This document shows positions 32,010 through 40,524 of a stretch of DNA of 64,000 nucleotides, one piece after another. The DNA is from a candidate division LCP-89 bacterium (GTDB lineage Bacteria > Electryoneota > B3-LCP). Within the stretch, counting starts at the first letter, position 1; each line of letters starts with the position of its first letter. The notes under the pieces are model-generated. The model saw nothing but the letters and a program-made list of their open reading frames with translations, did not search any database and had not been told where the DNA came from. A program made the position numbers and the translations under genes. The stretch is taken from NCBI GenBank assembly GCA_025774555.1, contig JALGVT010000030.1:16479-80478 (forward strand). The letters are read 5' to 3'.

Positions 32010-33370
32010 CAGTGCACCGCATTGGGGAAGAAGACCATGAACGCCAGGAATGCAATCAGCAGCGTCAGCGCCAGGTTAAATGACTGTCCTATAGCGTATA
32101 GAATCAGCGGTTTACCGCCCTCCATGCGGCTGGCAAGTTCTCTGAAATTGGATTCCAGACCGATAGCTGTGAACGCCAGACAGAAGAACCAGCCCCGCAT
32201 CGTTTTGGTGACCGGCTTGATGAATTCCACTTCAACCAGCTTGAAATCGCCCTGCATCATGGGTACTACTACGAAAGAAAACAGCAGCGATGCGGCAATA
32301 AAACCAAGCACGAACTTGGGGAAGCGGTACCATATTTCCATGGCGTTAGGGCGGGGACCGTTGGGGTCACGTTCCACCGATGTTACCCAGTAAATCGCCA
32401 CGATAAATGCTAACAGTCCGATCATTACGTTCTGTATCATTTTCACAACAGCGGCGACCTTTTCCGCTGTTGGTCCCAGCATTGAGCCTGCTGCAACTAC
32501 GGCGCCGGTAGAGTCGATAGTGCCGCCCATCCAGGCTGCGCCTAATATCGAATTCATGCCTATGTACTTGATGAACATGGGCATAAAGACCATCATCAGC
32601 ACAGTGAAGATGAGGGTCATACCCACAGCTAGGGTGAGATCTTCCTTTTTTGCTCGGCAGGCGGCGGATGTGGCTATAGCCGCAGAAACTCCACAGACAG
32701 AAGTCGCCGCGGCGATGATGATGATTAACTTCTTGTTCATCATCTTCAGAGTTCTCACACCGAAGCGGTACATGAAGATTACGACCACAGGCGTCACGAT
32801 CCAGGCAACCATCAATCCGGGCAAGCCCAAAGATAGTATCTTTTTGAATAGTATCTCCGCGCCCAGGAGCACCAGACCGGTTTTGATGAATAGTTCAGTC
32901 TTTGCTCCGGCTTTCAGCCAGTTTGGAGTGCCTATGGTGTTGGATATAAGAAGCCCTAAAAGCAATGCCCACATAGCGTAACTCAAACCGATGAACTTGA
33001 TGTTGGTCTGATCGGCGATCCAATAGGCTACGCAGGATAAGATGAATACACCCGCAAAGCCTGCCAGGTAAGTCAGCCATTTATCCGTTTTCATGAAGGA
33101 TATGCCGATGGAGGTCATCACCGCCAGTCCGATCATCAGGATCAGCAGCGGGATGAAGATGGTCGTATCGCCGGAAAGGAAAGCATCGAAGGGGTTGTCT
33201 GTCCATTTTCCGATCTTGGGTACTTTTGGTATCCATTTGAGGAGTGCGCCGAAGATGATGATAAAACCGAACCAGATCGCCCAGTAATCCTCATCGTGTA
33301 TTAATTCTGACCAGCCGGATTCGCGGATTTCCGGAGTCAAGGGTGCAGGTTGTTCTCCACTTTCATTCAA
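32009..33370 (-). CDS. YeiH/PF03601-type putative sulfate exporter family membrane protein
   Basis: 453 residues with about 11-12 membrane helices. The family core is visible in LLLGLLISNTIGTPNWLKAGAK-like helices, TGLVLLGAEILFKKILSLG, AAATSVCGVSAAIATSAACRAK (the conserved SVCGxSA motif) and LGAAWMGGTIDSTGAVVAAG, all hallmarks of the conserved family once called UPF0324. Members are annotated as sulfate exporters, but the substrate here is unknown. The start is TTG at 33370, supported by GGAGG 8 bases upstream. It is preceded by a strong minus-strand promoter and coupled to the small protein at 31755. Confidence 0.85.
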   Translation of the reverse strand: MNESGEQPAPLTPEIRESGWSELIHDEDYWAIWFGFIIIFGALLKWIPKVPKIGKWTDNPFDAFLSGDTTIFIPLLILMIGLAVMTSIGISFMKTDKWLTYLAGFAGVFILSCVAYWIADQTNIKFIGLSYAMWALLLGLLISNTIGTPNWLKAGAKTELFIKTGLVLLGAEILFKKILSLGLPGLMVAWIVTPVVVIFMYRFGVRTLKMMNKKLIIIIAAATSVCGVSAAIATSAACRAKKEDLTLAVGMTLIFTVLMMVFMPMFIKYIGMNSILGAAWMGGTIDSTGAVVAAGSMLGPTAEKVAAVVKMIQNVMIGLLAFIVAIYWVTSVERDPNGPRPNAMEIWYRFPKFVLGFIAASLLFSFVVVPMMQGDFKLVEVEFIKPVTKTMRGWFFCLAFTAIGLESNFRELASRMEGGKPLILYAIGQSFNLALTLLIAFLAFMVFFPNAVH

Positions 33371-33415
33371 GATTACATCCTCCCTCGTTGTTAAGTAACA
33401 GGGAACCGTTTTAGC

Positions 33416-33444
33416 AATATAAGCATTTCTCTTCCAATTGTCAA
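33416..33444 (-). promoter_or_regulatory. Promoter of the YeiH-type transporter operon
   Basis: On the minus strand: TTGACA (33444-33439), 17-base spacer, TATATT (33421-33416), 46 bases before the TTG start. Confidence 0.7.
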
Positions 33445-33547
33445 GAAAATTTTAACCCGCACTTAGATATTAAGACATAATTTGCTTAATTATATGAGAT
33501 TAAATTGAATAAAATAATGTCAATAATAAAATTATTTTTTAATGACT

Positions 33548-33575
33548 TTGAAAATCATTAATCTCTTGTTATATT
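33548..33575 (+). promoter_or_regulatory. Promoter of the 33654 T9SS cargo gene
   Basis: TTGAAA (33548-33553), 16-base spacer, TATATT (33570-33575), within a very AT-rich leader. It is divergent from the transporter promoter at 33416-33444. Confidence 0.5.
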
Positions 33576-33653
33576 GATAGTAATACCAACCTGTAACTGC
33601 TTCATTGTTGCATCCAAATCAGCATTTAGCAATTGGATAATGTGGAGAGCAAA

Positions 33654-35939
33654 ATGCGATACGCCTCACTTCTTGCTGCAATGTTAATAATCTCACTTGC
33701 AATATCTATCGCTTCAGCAGATACGATAATTCCCGGCGGGGATGTTTCAGGTTTATGGGATATTAGCGGATCGCCCTATATCATCCAGGGAGACATAACG
33801 GTTCAGGATGATGACAGCTTAACTATCGAGCCGGGAGTGGAGATTCGGTTTGAGCAGGATGTTGGATTGGACGTATTCGGCTATTTACTGGCAGATGGTA
33901 CCACTCAGCCGGGCATCGGCGATACGATCCGATTTACATCCAACCTCCCCGATCCGCAGCCGGGAGATTGGGAAGGAATAGAAATCCCACTTTACAGCTA
34001 TTATGGTGGACGAGTGAATCTGTTATTTTGCGCTCTTGAATATGCAGCAAGTCTTTCATTTGGAGAGGACAGTTTAAGCATTTTCGACAGCCGGATATCC
34101 TCACTTCAAAATACCATCACAACACATAGTTGTAGTTCGACACTGGTACGTTGTGTGATCGCCCCTGACGTGTACCACGAGGGCGGCGGCCATGTGGTGG
34201 AAGAATGCATCTTTGGTGGTTATCTCTACTATGATGACGAGGTAGGATGCGGCGGAGCTACGGTTACGGCTAGCTCCATTGCCGGAGATTTGCGGCTACT
34301 AAACTATGAAGCAACTTATACGATCACGGATAGTAACGTGGGCGGTAACATTCCAACTGGCTGTGAGGGCACCAACTACTTAACGGGCTGTGATATCGCC
34401 GGGCAGATTACCGGTGGCTATGTAATTTACATCGATAGCTGTTCAGTGGGCGGCGGAATTTCAATGTGTCATGATTTCGGTTTTGGTCATCTATACCTCA
34501 CTAATAGTACCATAACTGGTCTGCTTGAAATAGGGGATATGATGTACTCCGATATAGTGAATAACGAAATCAACTGCGACATTGTACTCGACCGGACCAG
34601 AGAGATGCTCCTGCAAGGAAATCTTATACAAGGAAATCTGGTCGGATCGGTTTCTGATATGTGTATGAGTGGGCCAGAGATACATGATAATACCTTTTGT
34701 GGAGGAAGAATATGGCTAAATTCTTATCTTACCGGTCTCACGGTCACCATCAGTGGGAATATCATTAGGAATTGCCCACAAGAGGGGATTCGCGCCGTAA
34801 TAACCGGCGCCGACGATGGCAATACCGTTGTTATGATCAATAATACTATATTCGACACCCAGGCGGATGGCATCGTTGTCATCGACTCCAGTAGTTACGG
34901 CGGAACTCAATATGCCACGATTTCAAATAATATCATTTGTCAGACCGGAGGATATGGGATTTCTATAGACGATATCGAGGAGACGGATAATAGCTATAAC
35001 AATCTCTGGGATTGTGCCCAGGGGCTCTATAACGGCATATCCCCCGGTGTGGGCTCTATGAATCAGAATCCACATTTTATCGATCCAGAAAGCGGTTATC
35101 TGAGTTTGCAGCGTACATCGCCCTGTATCGACGCAGGTAGTCCCTCTTCACCACTAGATCCAGACAGTACAGTCGCGGATATTGGCGCACTCTACTTCCA
35201 CCAGGAAATGCCGGTGAAGCTTACCTTGACTAAGCTTACCTTGACTCCCGAGAATCCGCCTATCGTCATCCTTGAGAGTGGCGGTTCGTTCAATTTCAAT
35301 ATCCAAGCGACCAACCGCACGGAGGAGGTACAATCTTTTGATTTCTGGACTGAGATCGAGCTGCCTGATTGGAGAACGGTTGAGATTATTAATGTCTCTG
35401 ATCTTACCATCGCGGTTGGTGATACCATCGACCGAGACCGCACTCAGTCAGTGCCGGATTTCGCTCCGGCGGGAACCTATACCTATTTAGCCTATGTCGG
35501 CACCTATCCCTGGGTGGTGGATGATTACTATTATTTCTATTTTGAGAAAGAGGGGAATGACTTAGACGGCGAGCTTGGGTCTGCTGTGGATTGGCATTGC
35601 TCAGGAGAGCCGTTCGATGAGATTAGCGAGGGCGACGCACGCGTCGCCCCTACGGAATTCGCTTTGCTGGGTGCGTACCCCAATCCCTTCAATCCCACAA
35701 CAGCTATCAGCTATCAGCTTTCAGCGCTCAGCTTTGTTGAACTCACAGTGTACGATATACAAGGAAGATTAGTCGCAGAGTTAATCGACGGCTGGAGAGA
35801 TACTGGAGTTCATGAGGTCACCTTCGATGGGTCGGATCTGGGTTCAGGGATTTACATATACCGGTTGGAGGCAAAGTCGGCGTCAGGGTCAGGGACGACC
35901 CCGACTACGATGAGTGGTAAGATGTTGCTGTTGAAATAG
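33654..35939 (+). CDS. Exported right-handed beta-helix protein with T9SS sorting tail
   Basis: The ATG at 33654 with GGAGAG upstream is preferred over the TTG at 33633; 761 residues. A signal peptide (LLAAMLIISLAISIASA) is followed by a long parallel beta-helix (residues about 25-510) of short turns rich in Gly, Asn, Ile and Cys, like SLSIFDSRISSLQN and TISGNIIRNCPQEGI, as in polysaccharide-active or adhesive proteins. An Ig-like domain (NPPIVILESGGSFNF ... AGTYTYLAYVGTYP) and a T9SS tail (YPNPFNPTTAISYQL, TVYDIQGRLVAEL, SGIYIYRLEAK, KMLLLK) complete it. Repeats have expanded the frame three times: a 15-bp tandem duplication at 35217-35246, a 24-bp palindrome at 35631-35654 and a hairpin-like insert near 35876-35905. 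Confidence 0.85.
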   Translation: MRYASLLAAMLIISLAISIASADTIIPGGDVSGLWDISGSPYIIQGDITVQDDDSLTIEPGVEIRFEQDVGLDVFGYLLADGTTQPGIGDTIRFTSNLPDPQPGDWEGIEIPLYSYYGGRVNLLFCALEYAASLSFGEDSLSIFDSRISSLQNTITTHSCSSTLVRCVIAPDVYHEGGGHVVEECIFGGYLYYDDEVGCGGATVTASSIAGDLRLLNYEATYTITDSNVGGNIPTGCEGTNYLTGCDIAGQITGGYVIYIDSCSVGGGISMCHDFGFGHLYLTNSTITGLLEIGDMMYSDIVNNEINCDIVLDRTREMLLQGNLIQGNLVGSVSDMCMSGPEIHDNTFCGGRIWLNSYLTGLTVTISGNIIRNCPQEGIRAVITGADDGNTVVMINNTIFDTQADGIVVIDSSSYGGTQYATISNNIICQTGGYGISIDDIEETDNSYNNLWDCAQGLYNGISPGVGSMNQNPHFIDPESGYLSLQRTSPCIDAGSPSSPLDPDSTVADIGALYFHQEMPVKLTLTKLTLTPENPPIVILESGGSFNFNIQATNRTEEVQSFDFWTEIELPDWRTVEIINVSDLTIAVGDTIDRDRTQSVPDFAPAGTYTYLAYVGTYPWVVDDYYYFYFEKEGNDLDGELGSAVDWHCSGEPFDEISEGDARVAPTEFALLGAYPNPFNPTTAISYQLSALSFVELTVYDIQGRLVAELIDGWRDTGVHEVTFDGSDLGSGIYIYRLEAKSASGSGTTPTTMSGKMLLLK
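35217..35246 (+). repeat. 15-bp tandem duplication inside the 33654 gene
   Basis: AAGCTTACCTTGACT occurs twice in direct succession (35217-35231, 35232-35246) and duplicates the residues KLTLT in frame, right before the Ig-like domain. Confidence 0.85.
35631..35654 (-). repeat. 24-bp palindromic repeat inside a coding sequence, copy 2
   Basis: Arms GGGCGACGC (35631-35639) and GCGTCGCCC (35642-35650) around AC, then CTAC. It is the reverse orientation of the element at 31054-31077 and encodes GDARVAP in frame before the T9SS tail. Confidence 0.75.
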
Positions 35940-35980
35940 TGTGAAGATAGGAGTCTTTGGGACCCATCTGCAAGAAAAAA

Positions 35981-36114
35981 GGGGCTGTCCCAAAAGGATC
36001 AATGTCATTCTGAGCAAGCCGAAGGCGCAGCGAAGAATCTCTTGCTTATCTTAACTTTATGATTCTTTCGAAACTCTTCGCTTCGCTCAGAGTGACACTT
36101 TTAGGACAGTCCCT
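35981..36114 (+). mobile_element. MITE-like element, copy f (divergent interior)
   Basis: About 134 bases with the family's ends (GGGGCTGTCCCAAAAG and CTTTTAGGACAGTCCC) but another interior: GTCATTCTGAGC with inverted GCTCAGAGTGACAC, and CGAAGAATCTCTTGC. It shows that the same termini can enclose different cargo. It sits between convergent genes. Confidence 0.75.
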
Positions 36115-36140
36115 ATTAATATCAGGTTTTAAGTTTTAAG

Positions 36141-37253
36141 TTACTTCATGTAAATCATCATGTGATTCTTTATCTGTCCTTCAGCATTCAAGCGGACGAT
36201 ATAGATACCTGTCGAGAGAGTCCCGGGTTTCCAGTTCAGTTCATAGAAGCCCTCAGACTGCACTCCCTGGTCGAAGGAATCAACCTGGCGTCCCATAATA
36301 TCCAGAATCTTCAAACTCACATCGCAAGATTCGTTCAATTGGTATGAAATGACCGTTTCGCTGTTGAACGGATTGGGATAGTTGGAGATCAGCGCTGCAG
36401 ATTCCGGGGTTGCCAGAGGCGTAGAATCTGCAATGCCTGCATCAACGCCTGTCATGGTGCTGTTCATCAGACGCCGCAGGTTCTTTGCATACGAGAAGTA
36501 AGGATCGTTAGTCTGTCCGGTGATCGTCAGAACGCTTCTAACGTCCGCAGCCTGCCAGTCGTAATTGATTCCGTCGCCTGCATCTTCATAGATCGGTATC
36601 CACATGAACAGAAACCAATATGAAACCGTCAGATCATAGACAACGTGATTTTTAATGCGCAGGCATTCATAATCACCTGTAGGCACTTGAACGGTGCCGT
36701 AAGCGTCAACTTCGCTGTTCATGGTGGCGTTAAGTTCAATGCGGATGTCGCCTTCAGGGAAGGTGAAAACCTCGTCCATGTCTAATGTGTTTGACCAGGT
36801 TACACCCATCTGCAGAGGAAGCATATACTGGTTCATGTAAGGGGTGAGGAAGAAATCCACAGTCTGACCGTTATAGGTCGTTTCGAGGGCGGCTAAGATC
36901 AGACGTGTTCTGTTCATGTAGCAGTACATCCTGCCGGGTTCGTTGATTCCAGCCAGATTCAACTGATCGGTTTCAACGACGATGTTGGCGCGTTCATACT
37001 GCGGTGGAGAAACAGCCGGATCCAGCAGTTCGTCAGTAGTAATGGTCGTTGTATCGCCGGTTGTATAGTCCCACACCTGCGGTCCGCCGGGCACGCCGAC
37101 GTTGACCGGGATGGAGTCGCCGCTCTGAGTGTAATATTGGAAGATCAACCCTGGCGTGTGCGGAATCTCACGTGCGCTGATAGTTATCTGCGCTGAAACG
37201 GCAGTGGTGAGAAGCATAAATATCGGGACAAAAAGAGTTACAAATCGTTTCAT
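36141..37253 (-). CDS. Exported protein with T9SS sorting tail, function unknown
   Basis: The start at 37253 (MKRF) is chosen because GGAGG stands 6 bases upstream and a signal peptide follows; 370 residues. The signal peptide VTLFVPIFMLLTTAVSA would leave Gln at +1. The body is a beta-rich domain of about 250 residues (EIPHTPGLIFQYY, GPQVWDYTTGD, TVQVPTGDYECLRIKN) with no motif I recognise; the pattern VPTGDYECLRIK recalls other FCB exported proteins. It ends in a T9SS type-A tail (NYPNPFNSETVISYQL, LKILDIMGRQV, TGIYIVRLNAEG, HMMIYMK). It stands alone behind its own promoter. Confidence 0.75.
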   Translation of the reverse strand: MKRFVTLFVPIFMLLTTAVSAQITISAREIPHTPGLIFQYYTQSGDSIPVNVGVPGGPQVWDYTTGDTTTITTDELLDPAVSPPQYERANIVVETDQLNLAGINEPGRMYCYMNRTRLILAALETTYNGQTVDFFLTPYMNQYMLPLQMGVTWSNTLDMDEVFTFPEGDIRIELNATMNSEVDAYGTVQVPTGDYECLRIKNHVVYDLTVSYWFLFMWIPIYEDAGDGINYDWQAADVRSVLTITGQTNDPYFSYAKNLRRLMNSTMTGVDAGIADSTPLATPESAALISNYPNPFNSETVISYQLNESCDVSLKILDIMGRQVDSFDQGVQSEGFYELNWKPGTLSTGIYIVRLNAEGQIKNHMMIYMK

Positions 37254-37353
37254 TAAGCCTCCTCTGCAAGTTGGTTGGTGGAGTTTGTAGAAATCGTGCG
37301 GAAGCAAGTTACTATTAGTAAAATGCATTTCCCGACGATGAATGACAAGTTAT

Positions 37354-37382
37354 AATATAATAAATAATGACGCTAAAGTCAA
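37354..37382 (-). promoter_or_regulatory. Promoter of the 36141-37253 gene
   Basis: On the minus strand: TTGACT (37382-37377), 17-base spacer, TATATT (37359-37354), 101 bases before the ATG. The rest of 37254-37549 holds nothing further recognisable apart from the rpmE leader. Confidence 0.7.
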
Positions 37383-37549
37383 GAAGATAATAAAATGGCG
37401 GCGCGAAGAGGTGAAGAATGAATTCAGAAATGAAACGATTTCAGTAAGTTTCTTCAGGTATCTCACCTGACGTTTGTTGTGTTGAAAATTACTTGTTTAT
37501 CGAAAAAATAAAATGTATATTTAATGTTTCGATAGAATAAGGAAACATC

Positions 37550-37762
37550 ATGAAAGACAAAATTCACCCCCGATACACCATGGCAACCGTCAAGTGCGCC
37601 TGCGGCAACGAATTTCTGACCCGCAACACGGTAGGCGATATGAAAATAGATATCTGCGCCAAGTGCCATCCGTTCTTCACCGGTAAGCAGAAGTTGATCG
37701 ATACTGCCGGGCGTGTTGAAAAGTTCCGCAGGAAGTACAACATGGAAAAGAAGAACGCCTGA
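37550..37762 (+). CDS. rpmE: 50S ribosomal protein L31 (zinc-binding form)
   Basis: 70 residues, the normal size. MKDKIHPRY opens the protein; the zinc ligands are present as CAC (Cys16, Cys18) and CAKC (Cys37, Cys40), so this is the C+ form. The conserved [24 protein letters not shown] completes the match. It binds the central protuberance of the 50S subunit. The DUF1385 membrane protein follows 4 bases later, a neighbour pair found in other bacteria, too. Confidence 0.97.
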   Translation: MKDKIHPRYTMATVKCACGNEFLTRNTVGDMKIDICAKCHPFFTGKQKLIDTAGRVEKFRRKYNMEKKNA

Positions 37763-37766
37763 GACG

Positions 37767-38729
37767 ATGCATTCAACTTCTGACGCACAATCTCTCCCCA
37801 AAGTCGGTGGACAGGCGATCATCGAAGGTGTGATGATGCGCAGTCCCGACTGCGTAGCCGCCGCAGTCCGCCTTCCCGATGGAGAGATCACTGAAAAAAC
37901 CTGGAAGAGCAAGTCCTGGTATCAGCGCAACAAATTTCTCGGATTGCCTGTAATCAGAGGAGCTGTCTCCTTAGCTGAAGCGCTGGTTCTCGGTATCCGC
38001 ACACTGAACTGGTCGGCAGACGTTGCCATTGAATTCGAGAAAGGTAAGGAAAAGAAGAGCAAGAGTGTTTGGGATTCGATCACTCTGGCTGGGACGCTGA
38101 TCTTCGCGATGTTCTTAGCCTTAGTCCTTTTCATGTGGATACCTTATCAGCTTGCGAACCTGCTTAAAACAGGTGAAAATCAACCGCTTTTCCATCTGGT
38201 CGCCGGATCCACGCGCATCGTCTTTTTCCTCGTCTATATCTGGATTATTTCCCAGATGAAGGATATCCGCCGAATTTTCCAGTACCACGGCGCTGAACAT
38301 CAGGCGATCTTTACCTACGAAGCAGGAGAGGAACTAAACCCGGGCAACGCCGGCAGGAAATCATGTTTCCACCCGCGCTGCGGCACAAGTTTTATCCTGA
38401 TTGTAGCCCTGCTTACGATGGTGGTGTTCGTCGTCTTCGATATTATCGTCGTAGCGGTGTGGGGTTTTTATCCCAATGCGCTGATCAGGCTGTTGGTGCA
38501 TCTACCGTTCCTGCCTCTGGTAGCGGGAATCTCTTATGAAGTGCTGAAGCTATCAGACCGGTTGAGTCATACTGCCTTTTTCAGAGCTACGATAGCTCCG
38601 GGGCTGGCGTTACAGCGCATGACGACGAGACCGCCGGATGATATGCAGCGTGAAGTTGCCTTATGCGCCTTGAAGATCGCTCTGCCCGATACACAAGAGC
38701 TGGAGGCTGCTAAATCGGAGTCCTGCTGA
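37767..38729 (+). CDS. DUF1385 (YqhQ-like) integral membrane protein
   Basis: 320 residues from ATG 37767; an upstream extension from 37713 would overlap rpmE. The family opening [19 protein letters not shown] and later [17 protein letters not shown] are clear, followed by membrane helices ([21 protein letters not shown] and others) and the motif [22 protein letters not shown] with [11 protein letters not shown]. The function of DUF1385 proteins is not established; the conserved HGAEH and HPRCGT motifs suggest metal or substrate binding. It is coupled to rpmE by a 4-base gap. Confidence 0.9.
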   Translation: MHSTSDAQSLPKVGGQAIIEGVMMRSPDCVAAAVRLPDGEITEKTWKSKSWYQRNKFLGLPVIRGAVSLAEALVLGIRTLNWSADVAIEFEKGKEKKSKSVWDSITLAGTLIFAMFLALVLFMWIPYQLANLLKTGENQPLFHLVAGSTRIVFFLVYIWIISQMKDIRRIFQYHGAEHQAIFTYEAGEELNPGNAGRKSCFHPRCGTSFILIVALLTMVVFVVFDIIVVAVWGFYPNALIRLLVHLPFLPLVAGISYEVLKLSDRLSHTAFFRATIAPGLALQRMTTRPPDDMQREVALCALKIALPDTQELEAAKSESC

Positions 38730-38888
38730 GATAACAATAATCAGGAATACATTTTGCCTATGAATATCACGTCTATAAGCTGATGGATTTCACAAGCACT
38801 GATCACCATTATTTCGTGTGAAACCGGTGAAATCCTTGCGTTTAGACTGCAAGCATTGCTGATAAGAAATCGTTATCGTTTAATATAA

Positions 38889-40076
38889 ATGTTCGTAATC
38901 CTTCTACTTACCCTCGCTTTAATCGGATACGGATTGTGGGAATTCCACATACACCAGCGGAATCTCAATGCTATTCCTATCCGCATTCATGTGAATGGCA
39001 CACGGGGGAAATCCTCAGTGACCCGCCTGATAGCCGCGGCGCTGCGCGCCGGCGGATACCGCACTTTTGCAAAAACCACGGGCACACTACCACGCATTAT
39101 CGATGACAAAGGATTTGAAGTCCCGATCCTCCGACCGACCTATATGCCCAACATCATTGAACAGGTAAAGATAATCCGCTATATTAAGAATCGCAAACCT
39201 GATGCAATGGTCATCGAATGTATGGCGGTTCAGCCTGAATATCAATGGATCTGTGAGCATCGGATGGTCAAATCGACAATCGGCGTTATTACCAATTCAA
39301 GACCGGACCATCTGCTCGAAATGGGACCATCGCTCGAGAATGTCACGTGTTCCTTGTTGAATACTCTGCCTGATAATGGTATTGCCTTCACCGTCGAATC
39401 GAAAATGCTACCCTTGATGAAAGAGGTTGCGCAGAAACAGGGCGTTGAACTTACAAGCGTGACTCGGGATATGATATCAAGCGATTCCATGAAAAGCTTC
39501 TTTTATCTTGAGTATCGCTCAAATGTCGCTCTGGCTCTGGCTGTTTCGCGCCATCTGGGTATCCCTGATGAAAAAGCAATGGAAGGAATGTATCAGGTTC
39601 ATCCTGATGCGGGAGCGTTGCGGATGTATCTGGTTAAAGAAGATGGCAAGGAAGCGAGGTTCATCAACGCTTTAGCGGCAAACGATCCAGAATCATCGCT
39701 GGCAACATGGCAAAAGGTAAGAAGGATCTATCCTGAATCAGTTACCGTTATTGTCTTATTGAATACCCGCGCAGACAGGTTTGACCGCTCACTGCAATTA
39801 CTCGAAATGATAAGCAGGCACATCAAATATGATCATTTGATATCCATAGGTGAGAAAACGTCCATGCTGGCACAACATTATCGGGCGTATGGAATCGATA
39901 AGAAAAAAGTCGTCGAAATGGGTCTGACGACCACCGATGCGGCCTATCGTAAAATAATGGAGCTGACCCCGGAGAGATGCCTGGTATTAGCGGTAGGAAA
40001 TATGGGCGCGGGAGGATTGGAGATTGCCAATCACTTTCGAGAAAAAGGAAAAATAAAGGGGAGCAAAAGTGGTTGA
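38889..40076 (+). CDS. pgsB: Poly-gamma-glutamate synthase PgsB/CapB
   Basis: 395-residue membrane-anchored ATP-dependent ligase of the Mur-ligase superfamily that polymerises glutamate through gamma-amide bonds. One N-terminal helix (VILLLTLALIGYGLWEF) is followed by the P-loop NGTRGKSSVTRL (about 36-47), TTGTLPRIID and EPTYMP-like RPTYMPNIIEQ, ECMAVQPEYQ and NSRPDHLLEMG, as in PgsB/CapB. It begins the operon; pgsC overlaps its end by 8 bases. A pgsA/capA gene is not present, so the way the polymer leaves the membrane may differ from Bacillus. Confidence 0.93.
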   Translation: MFVILLLTLALIGYGLWEFHIHQRNLNAIPIRIHVNGTRGKSSVTRLIAAALRAGGYRTFAKTTGTLPRIIDDKGFEVPILRPTYMPNIIEQVKIIRYIKNRKPDAMVIECMAVQPEYQWICEHRMVKSTIGVITNSRPDHLLEMGPSLENVTCSLLNTLPDNGIAFTVESKMLPLMKEVAQKQGVELTSVTRDMISSDSMKSFFYLEYRSNVALALAVSRHLGIPDEKAMEGMYQVHPDAGALRMYLVKEDGKEARFINALAANDPESSLATWQKVRRIYPESVTVIVLLNTRADRFDRSLQLLEMISRHIKYDHLISIGEKTSMLAQHYRAYGIDKKKVVEMGLTTTDAAYRKIMELTPERCLVLAVGNMGAGGLEIANHFREKGKIKGSKSG

Positions 40077-40524
40077 TCTCGCAGTCGGATTGGGTGTGGT
40101 TTTCAGCTTACTGTTTAACGAGTTCTTCGGAGTGGCGGCGGGTGGTATTGTCGTGCCTGGATATGTCGCGTTGCAGTTGCATGATCCCTATCAACTGTTC
40201 GGCACGCTGGTCGTGTCGTTCATAACCTTCTTGATATTAAAAGGAACTTCTCACTATATCTTTATTTACGGGCGCCGCCGCATGGTTTTAGCAATTCTGA
40301 TTGGTTTCCTGCTTGGATACCTGTCACGTCAACTCTTTTTCCACAACCTATTCGATATCGATATCCGCTTTCAGGCGATCGGATTTATCATCCCAGGACT
40401 AATAGCAAACTGGATGGAAAGACAGGGGTTGTTCAGGACTATTGCCGGTGTTATCATCGCCGCCTCAGCAGTTCGTCTTCTTCTTATGGTTATTACTGGC
40501 GGGGAGATCATCGGAAATGTATAG
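40069..40524 (+). CDS. pgsC: Poly-gamma-glutamate biosynthesis protein PgsC/CapC
   Basis: 151-residue membrane protein with about five helices, the usual PgsC size. Conserved pieces are GVVFSLLFNEFFGVAAGGIVVPGYVALQ split over the first helices, YGRRRMVLAILIGFLLG and GFIIPGLIANWMERQG. It partners PgsB to form the synthase complex. The start is GTG at 40069, inside the end of pgsB with GGGGAG just upstream; the stop overlaps the next start. Confidence 0.92.
   Translation: MVDLAVGLGVVFSLLFNEFFGVAAGGIVVPGYVALQLHDPYQLFGTLVVSFITFLILKGTSHYIFIYGRRRMVLAILIGFLLGYLSRQLFFHNLFDIDIRFQAIGFIIPGLIANWMERQGLFRTIAGVIIAASAVRLLLMVITGGEIIGNV

Noticed and set aside
37463..37912. A 149-codon minus-strand frame over rpmE
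   Set aside because: The opposite strand encodes unmistakable L31 and the start of the DUF1385 protein; no motif on the minus strand.
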